In this document: positions 59,411 to 64,000 of the stretch, in pieces
Position numbering within the stretch: the stretch's first letter is position 1
Layout of the letters: each line of letters starts with the position of its first letter
Source of the DNA: an uncultured Pantoea sp.
GTDB taxonomy: Bacteria > Pseudomonadota > Gammaproteobacteria > Enterobacterales > Enterobacteriaceae
DNA length: 64,000 nucleotides
Assembly (NCBI GenBank): GCA_913775175.1
Contig: CAJYKU010000017.1
Location: forward strand, 1-64,000
Reading direction: 5' to 3'
Notes under the pieces: generated by a model
The model's database searches: none
What the model was told of the DNA's origin: nothing
Seen by the model: the letters and a program-made list of their open reading frames with translations, nothing else
Program-made: the position numbers and the translations under genes

Positions 59411-59453
59411 ACAAAGCCCCGGCCGCTTAGCGATTAAGCCGCCGGGGCTTTGT
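59411..59453 (+). other. Strong hairpin between iscR and iscS
   Basis: acaaagccccggc (59411-59423) pairs with gccggggctttgt (59441-59453), a perfect 13-bp stem, and the loop has an additional gctta/taagc pairing. No T-run follows, so it is less a terminator than an mRNA-stabilising or attenuating element that uncouples iscR from iscS. Confidence 0.75.
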
Positions 59454-59552
59454 GCTATCTCCCTTCAGGCTACCGGCAGCATGACCGGTTTACTCTGCAC
59501 AGGCTGAATCATGTTATAAAGAGCTGTGTTTCTTTAACGGAGTTGTAGCGCC

Positions 59553-60725
59553 ATGAAATTACCGATCTACCTGGATTACGCAGCGACCACGCCTGTGGAT
59601 CCACGGGTCGCCAGCAAAATGATGCAGTATCTGACGCTGGATGGCACCTTCGGTAACCCAGCCTCCCGTTCACACCGTTTTGGCTGGCAGGCTGAAGAGG
59701 CGGTAGATGTTGCCCGCAATCAGATTGCGGCTCTGGTTAATGCTGATCCGCGCGAGATTGTATTTACCTCGGGTGCCACAGAAGCGGATAACCTGGCGAT
59801 CAAAGGTGCGGCACAGGCGCGCCGGGCTCAGGGCCGACATATCATTACCAGCCAGACTGAGCATAAAGCAGTGCTGGATAGCTGTTTGCAGCTGGAGCGC
59901 GAAGGCTATGATGTGACTTATCTGACGCCGGGCAGTGACGGTATCGTTACGCCTGAGATGCTCGCTGCCGCACTGCGCGACGATACCGTAGTGGTATCAC
60001 TGATGCATGTGAATAATGAAACGGGTGTTATTCAGGATATTGCAGCGCTGGGAGCGCTCTGCCATGCCCGCGATATTCTGTTCCATGTTGATGCCACACA
60101 AAGCGTTGGCAAGCTGCCGCTTGACCTCAGCACGCTGCCCGTGGATCTGATGTCGTTTTCAGCCCACAAACTTTACGGGCCAAAGGGCATTGGTGCTCTC
60201 TGGGTGCGTCGCAAGCCAAAAGTGGTAATTGACGCACAGATGCATGGTGGCGGACACGAGCGCGGTATGCGTTCCGGCACGCTGCCGGTACATCAGATTG
60301 CTGGCATGGGCGAAGCCTATGCTATCGCTCAGGAAGTGATGCAGGAGGAGATGGCACGTCTGACTGCGCTACGGCAGCGGCTCTGGCATGGCATCAGCAG
60401 TGCGCTGGACGGCGTACAGCTTAATGGTTCTCCTGAACATAGCGCGCCAAATATTCTGAATATAAGTTTTGCCCGGGTGAATGGCGAATCACTGATAATG
60501 GCGCTCAAAGATCTGGCGCTCTCGTCAGGTTCTGCCTGCACCTCTGCCAGTCTGGAACCCTCCTATGTGTTACGTGCCATGGGCGTTGAGCCGGAACTGG
60601 CCTATAGCTCATTGCGCTTTTCCGCGGGACGTTTTACCACGCAGGAGGAGATTGACTACGCGATTGCGCTGGTTAATAAAGCAGTTAACCGTATGCGGAG
60701 TGTTGCCCCGGCAGCATCCCGCTAA
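59553..60725 (+). CDS. iscS: Cysteine desulfurase IscS, C-terminally shortened
   Basis: 390 aa against 404 in E. coli. The PLP lysine lies in [16 protein letters not shown] (Lys206) and the persulfide Cys in [20 protein letters not shown] (Cys328), so the enzyme should be active. After [15 protein letters not shown] it ends with VAPAASR. The standard tail ([20 protein letters not shown] in E. coli), which contacts the scaffold IscU, is missing. This matches the absence of iscU downstream. It should still give sulfur for tRNA thiolation (TusA, ThiI) and possibly other acceptors. Pyridoxal-dependent class V fold, cytoplasmic. Confidence 0.96.
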   Translation: MKLPIYLDYAATTPVDPRVASKMMQYLTLDGTFGNPASRSHRFGWQAEEAVDVARNQIAALVNADPREIVFTSGATEADNLAIKGAAQARRAQGRHIITSQTEHKAVLDSCLQLEREGYDVTYLTPGSDGIVTPEMLAAALRDDTVVVSLMHVNNETGVIQDIAALGALCHARDILFHVDATQSVGKLPLDLSTLPVDLMSFSAHKLYGPKGIGALWVRRKPKVVIDAQMHGGGHERGMRSGTLPVHQIAGMGEAYAIAQEVMQEEMARLTALRQRLWHGISSALDGVQLNGSPEHSAPNILNISFARVNGESLIMALKDLALSSGSACTSASLEPSYVLRAMGVEPELAYSSLRFSAGRFTTQEEIDYAIALVNKAVNRMRSVAPAASR

Positions 60726-60775
60726 TCTGCGCCGGTATGACGCAGAATACTACCCCATGCAAACGGAGCCACGCG

Positions 60776-62062
60776 ATGACAACACAACCAATGACAATTA
60801 CGCTCAGTGCCTCTGCCGCCGATGCACGCTGGGGCGATAACGCCCTGCTGAGCAGCAATGAAGATGGCATGACGCTGCACCTCACAGGTGCCGATGCCCT
60901 GATGAGTATTCAGCGTGCTGCGCGTAAGCTTGACAGCCAGGGGATCCGCCATGTGGCGCTGAGCGGCGAAGGGTGGGATCTGGAGAAGTGCTGGGCATTC
61001 TGGCAGGGCTATCGCAGTCCGAAAGGCAGGCGTGAGGTCGCGTGGCCATCGCTGAGCGAACAGGATCGTGCTGAGCTGGATCGGCGTCTGCAGATCGTGG
61101 ACTGGGTGCGCGATACCATCAATCTGCCTGCTGAAGATCTGAGTCCGGAGCAGCTGGCACACAGCGCTATTGATCTGCTGAGCGAGGTGGGTGGTGACGC
61201 GATTAGCTATCGTATTATCAAGGGCGAAGATTTGCGCGAACAGGGCTATAGCGGTATTCATACTGTAGGCCGTGGCTCGTCGCGCGTACCGGTATTTCTG
61301 GCGCTTGACTTCAACCCAACCGGTGATGCGAGTGCGCCGGTTTATGCCTGCCTGGTGGGTAAAGGGATCACCTTTGATACCGGCGGCTACAGCCTGAAAC
61401 AGAGCGCGTTTATGGACTCCATGAAGTCCGATATGGGCGGTGCCGCAACGCTGACGGGTGCGCTGGCACTGGCGATTGCACGTGGCCTGACCCGCCGTGT
61501 GAAACTCTATCTCTGCTGCGCCGATAATATGGTCAGCGGTAATGCATTCCGCCTTGGCGATATTATTCGCTATCGCAACGGCAAAACGGTTGAGGTGATG
61601 AACACCGACGCTGAAGGGCGTCTGGTGCTGGCTGATGGCCTGATTGATGCCAGTGAGCAGCAGCCGGAACTGCTGATTGATGCAGCCACACTTACCGGCG
61701 CGGCCAAAACCGCTCTCGGCAATGACTATCACGCGCTGTTTACCTTTGATGATGTGCTGGCAGAGTCGCTGCTTGGCAGCGCTACGGGTGAAAACGAGGC
61801 GTTCTGGCGTCTGCCGCTGGCGGAGTTCCACCGCACTCATCTGCCATCTAACTTTGCTGATCTCAACAATATTGCCAGTCCGGCACATGCTGCCGGAGCC
61901 AGTAGCGCGGCTGCTTTTCTCTCTTACTTTGTGAGCAAATATCAGCAGGGCTGGCTGCATATTGACTGCTCGGCGACCTATCGCAAAAGCGCAGTAGATC
62001 AGTGGTCGGCTGGAGCCACCGGGCTTGGCGTTCGCACGCTTGCCAATCTGTTACTGAAATAG
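60776..62062 (+). CDS. pepB: Peptidase B (leucyl aminopeptidase family M17)
   Basis: 428 aa. The M17 metal site residues appear in [15 protein letters not shown] near 205 and [19 protein letters not shown] near 285, with [20 protein letters not shown] between. It is a manganese aminopeptidase working on cysteinylglycine and other peptides. I use ATG at 60776 with CGGAG upstream. It follows iscS after only 50 bases; in E. coli six isc genes come between. Confidence 0.96.
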   Translation: MTTQPMTITLSASAADARWGDNALLSSNEDGMTLHLTGADALMSIQRAARKLDSQGIRHVALSGEGWDLEKCWAFWQGYRSPKGRREVAWPSLSEQDRAELDRRLQIVDWVRDTINLPAEDLSPEQLAHSAIDLLSEVGGDAISYRIIKGEDLREQGYSGIHTVGRGSSRVPVFLALDFNPTGDASAPVYACLVGKGITFDTGGYSLKQSAFMDSMKSDMGGAATLTGALALAIARGLTRRVKLYLCCADNMVSGNAFRLGDIIRYRNGKTVEVMNTDAEGRLVLADGLIDASEQQPELLIDAATLTGAAKTALGNDYHALFTFDDVLAESLLGSATGENEAFWRLPLAEFHRTHLPSNFADLNNIASPAHAAGASSAAAFLSYFVSKYQQGWLHIDCSATYRKSAVDQWSAGATGLGVRTLANLLLK

Positions 62063-62113
62063 TTGTGTGACGGGCAGGCCTGCGCCTGCCCGCTTTACTG
62101 GAATAAAACACGC

Positions 62114-62884
62114 ATGAGTAATCGTCTTGAAGAAGTGCTGCAGCTGGCCGCTACTGAGCCGGCGCATCGTCCGGAATTTTTTCAGCTGCTGCTGGTTTCT
62201 GATATCTGGGTGCCCGGCGAAAGCCCGGCAGAGCAGTTTAATGCCAGCTCACCGGTGGAGCTGCAGCACTGGGAAAAAGAGGGCGGTGGCAGCGTGATCC
62301 CCTTCTTTACCTCAGAAGCAGCAATGAGTGAGGCGATTGAGGGTGAACAGCCCTGGCTGCGTTTACCGGCGCGTACGCTGTTTGAGATGACGCTGGGTGA
62401 AACGCTGTTTCTTAATCCCAAACTGCCTGCCGGCAAGGAGTTTTCGCCCGGTGAGATTGCTCATCTGATTGGTGAGGAGGGGAGTGCGCTGAGCCAGCAG
62501 ACGGTGCTGGAGAGCGGCGATGCGCTGCTGCTATCGGAAGTTGCTGAGCCACCAGCGCAGATGATCGACTCACTGACCCAGCTGTTTGCCAAATATAAGC
62601 AGGTGCGGCGCGCCTGGATTGCCAGCATCCGCGAAGATGCCACGCAGGAGCCCAACCTGCTGATTGGTATTGAAGCGGATAGCCATATCAGTGAGATTAT
62701 TCAGGCTGCGGGTAGTGTGGCAACCGATACGCTGATTGAAGATGCCCCGATTGATATCTGCGAAGTTGATGCCGTGCAGCAACAGGGCGTCAGCCACTTT
62801 TTTACCGCTCATCTCACGCCGTTTTACGAGCGGCGCTGGGGCAGCTTTCTGCGTGATTTCAAAGGCAGCCAGCGTATTATTTAG
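62114..62884 (+). CDS. sseB: Enhanced serine sensitivity protein SseB
   Basis: 256 aa, two SseB domains (N-terminal MSNRLEEVLQLAATEPAHRP, then VIPFFTSEAAMSEAIEGEQP and LFEMTLGETLFLNPKLPAGK; C-terminal from about 140). Cytoplasmic, no signal. In E. coli it is known for an effect on serine sensitivity when overproduced; molecular role unknown. Start at 62114. Same strand as pepB. Confidence 0.92.
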   Translation: MSNRLEEVLQLAATEPAHRPEFFQLLLVSDIWVPGESPAEQFNASSPVELQHWEKEGGGSVIPFFTSEAAMSEAIEGEQPWLRLPARTLFEMTLGETLFLNPKLPAGKEFSPGEIAHLIGEEGSALSQQTVLESGDALLLSEVAEPPAQMIDSLTQLFAKYKQVRRAWIASIREDATQEPNLLIGIEADSHISEIIQAAGSVATDTLIEDAPIDICEVDAVQQQGVSHFFTAHLTPFYERRWGSFLRDFKGSQRII

Positions 62885-62958
62885 CTTACCGGCGCAAGGC
62901 ATCTGTGCAGCGTCAGGTTGCCCTGAAAAGCAACCTGACGCTGTCTCATCAGGGCCGG

Positions 62959-63801
62959 TTATGGCTCAACCGGTAAATCATCGCGGCTGCCCCATTCTCC
63001 CCATGATCCATCATAAAGTGTGATATCGCGTACCCCCAGCGCAGTCAGCGCCAGAATCAGTACCACCGCCGTGACACCTGAACCGCAGCTGGCAATAACC
63101 GGCTGATCGAGTTTTACGCCTGCCTGAGCAAACTGCTCGCGCAGTGCGGCGGCGGGTTTAAGTGCGCCATTCTCTACCAGCGCATTCCAGGGCAGGTTGA
63201 GGCTGTGCGGAATATGGCCACGTCGCAGCCCGGGGCGCGGCTCGTCAACTTCGGCATTAAAGCGATTGGCCGCACGTGCATCGACAATCTGCGCGCCCCC
63301 CTCATGGCTGATCAACAGGACATCGTTAAGGCGTCGGATCTGACTGCTATCGAAGTGCGCCTCAAAATCCGCTTCTGGCAGAGTGACGGCACCGCTCTGC
63401 GTATCATATCCGGCCTGTTTCCAGCCCTGCAGTCCGCCAGCCAGAATAGATACCTGTTCACAGCCAAAGGTGCGCAGCATCCACCAGGCGCGCGGTGCCG
63501 AAAAGAGGTTGCCCTCATCATAAACAATCAGATGTTTATCCTGCTGTACGCCCAGTTCGCGCATCGCCACAGCAAAGCGTTCGGGACGCGGCATCATATG
63601 AGGATAGGGAGAGGTGTGATCAGAGAGTGCCTCAATATTAAAAAAGGGTGCCTGCGGCAAATGCTCAGCATGATACTCGGCCGTCACATCGCGTACAGCA
63701 TCCTGGCCTGGCGGCACCATGCGCGCATCCAGCACCAGAATTTCGTTATCCTTATAGTGGTCGTGCAGCCACTCAGCCGATACAAACAGGGGAGCCGTCA
63801 T
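62959..63801 (-). CDS. sseA: 3-mercaptopyruvate sulfurtransferase SseA
   Basis: 280 aa, two rhodanese domains. The inactive first one has ILVLDARMVPPGQDAVRD; the catalytic second has QIVDARAANRFNAEVDEPRP and the active loop IASCGSGVTAVVLILAL with the persulfide Cys (CGSGVTA). It transfers sulfur from 3-mercaptopyruvate to acceptors. Convergent with sseB; an additional sulfur-trafficking enzyme close to the pared-down iscS. Confidence 0.96.
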   Translation of the reverse strand: MTAPLFVSAEWLHDHYKDNEILVLDARMVPPGQDAVRDVTAEYHAEHLPQAPFFNIEALSDHTSPYPHMMPRPERFAVAMRELGVQQDKHLIVYDEGNLFSAPRAWWMLRTFGCEQVSILAGGLQGWKQAGYDTQSGAVTLPEADFEAHFDSSQIRRLNDVLLISHEGGAQIVDARAANRFNAEVDEPRPGLRRGHIPHSLNLPWNALVENGALKPAAALREQFAQAGVKLDQPVIASCGSGVTAVVLILALTALGVRDITLYDGSWGEWGSRDDLPVEP

Positions 63802-63947
63802 GGTTACTTTCTCTCTCAGATTGCGGGAAAAGATCAGTCTCCGGGAATGTGCGCCCTATCTCAAGTGCAGGATTGTGAAAGTTAGCAGCATCCGTTGAAA
63901 ATGCGTGTGATACTCTGATTACTTTTCGAGCTGGTGAGGGAGTTACC

Positions 63948-64000
63948 ATGACAAAAGCAGTTAATCCGCGACTGATCGGGGTGCTGTTGGGGGGATTGAT
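63948..64000 (+). CDS. Start of an unidentified gene cut by the window edge
   Basis: ATG at 63948 follows a GTGAGGGAG ribosome site; 17 codons are visible, MTKAVNPRLIGVLLGGLI, hydrophobic like a signal or membrane anchor. Too little to identify. Confidence 0.5.
   Translation, partial: MTKAVNPRLIGVLLGGL

Noticed and set aside
59411..59453. iscR-iscS hairpin considered as an intrinsic terminator
   Set aside because: It lacks a T-run on the plus strand, and iscS has no other gene before it in the operon; described as a structural element.

Overview
The window is chromosomal DNA of an enterobacterium (Enterobacterales). The gene order smpB-ratA-rnfH / bamE / recN / nadK / grpE, rpoE-rseABC-lepA-lepB-rnc-era-recO-pdxJ-acpS, purL-glmY-glrK-qseG-glrR-glnB, glyA, suhB-trmJ-iscRS-pepB-sseB-sseA follows the classical Escherichia coli 55-58 min block. 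The proteins are close to, but clearly distinct from, those of E. coli. The tmRNA tag (ANDENYALAA) is the enterobacterial one. An Erwiniaceae-like plant- or insect-associated genus is my best guess; this is inference from remembered families, since no search could be run.

Layout. (1) 1-6.3 kb: a scrapyard and reservoir of contact-dependent inhibition (CdiA/CdiI-type) parts. It holds four orphan toxin-tip/immunity cassettes, pieces of the CdiA stalk and pre-VENN region, three minus-strand remnants of SymE-type toxin genes and a dead tyrosine recombinase. The parent cdiA should lie upstream of base 1. (2) 6.45-11.9 kb: an abgABT operon with its divergent LysR regulator abgR, for uptake and hydrolysis of p-aminobenzoyl-glutamate. 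(3) 12-16.6 kb: AT-rich remnants of two tandem P4-type islands anchored at the 3' end of ssrA. They hold broken P4-alpha primase/helicase fragments, a duplicated copy of the ssrA downstream flank, and three unrecognised membrane-protein genes. (4) 16.7-64 kb: core genome. It covers trans-translation (ssrA, smpB), outer-membrane assembly (bamE), SOS repair (recN with LexA boxes), NAD kinase, GrpE with a sigma-32 promoter, Ung, GrcA with an FNR box, SrmB, TrmN6 and the sigma-E regulon core. It continues with LepA/LepB/RNase III/Era/RecO/PdxJ/AcpS, YfhL, YfhH, PgpC, TadA, MltF and PurL. The GlmY sRNA is followed by its activating two-component system GlrKR/QseG, then GlnB, Hmp with an NsrR site, GlyA with a PurR box, HcaT and CsiE. 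Next come a DUF1007/NicO-type metal transporter pair, SuhB, TrmJ, IscR, IscS, PepB, SseB and SseA.

The most interesting departures from the usual gene order are four. The isc operon is cut down to iscR-iscS: iscU, iscA, hscB, hscA, fdx and iscX are all missing between iscS and pepB, and IscS has lost the C-terminal tail that docks IscU. nadB is absent from its usual place between trmN6 and rpoE. The CDI cassette array shows recombination in progress: a FHA-toxin chimera, an 8-bp frameshifting duplication, and paired toxin paralogues with diverged immunity genes. A 113-bp unit covering the 3' end of the metal transporter gene is triplicated in tandem, each copy carrying the stop codon.
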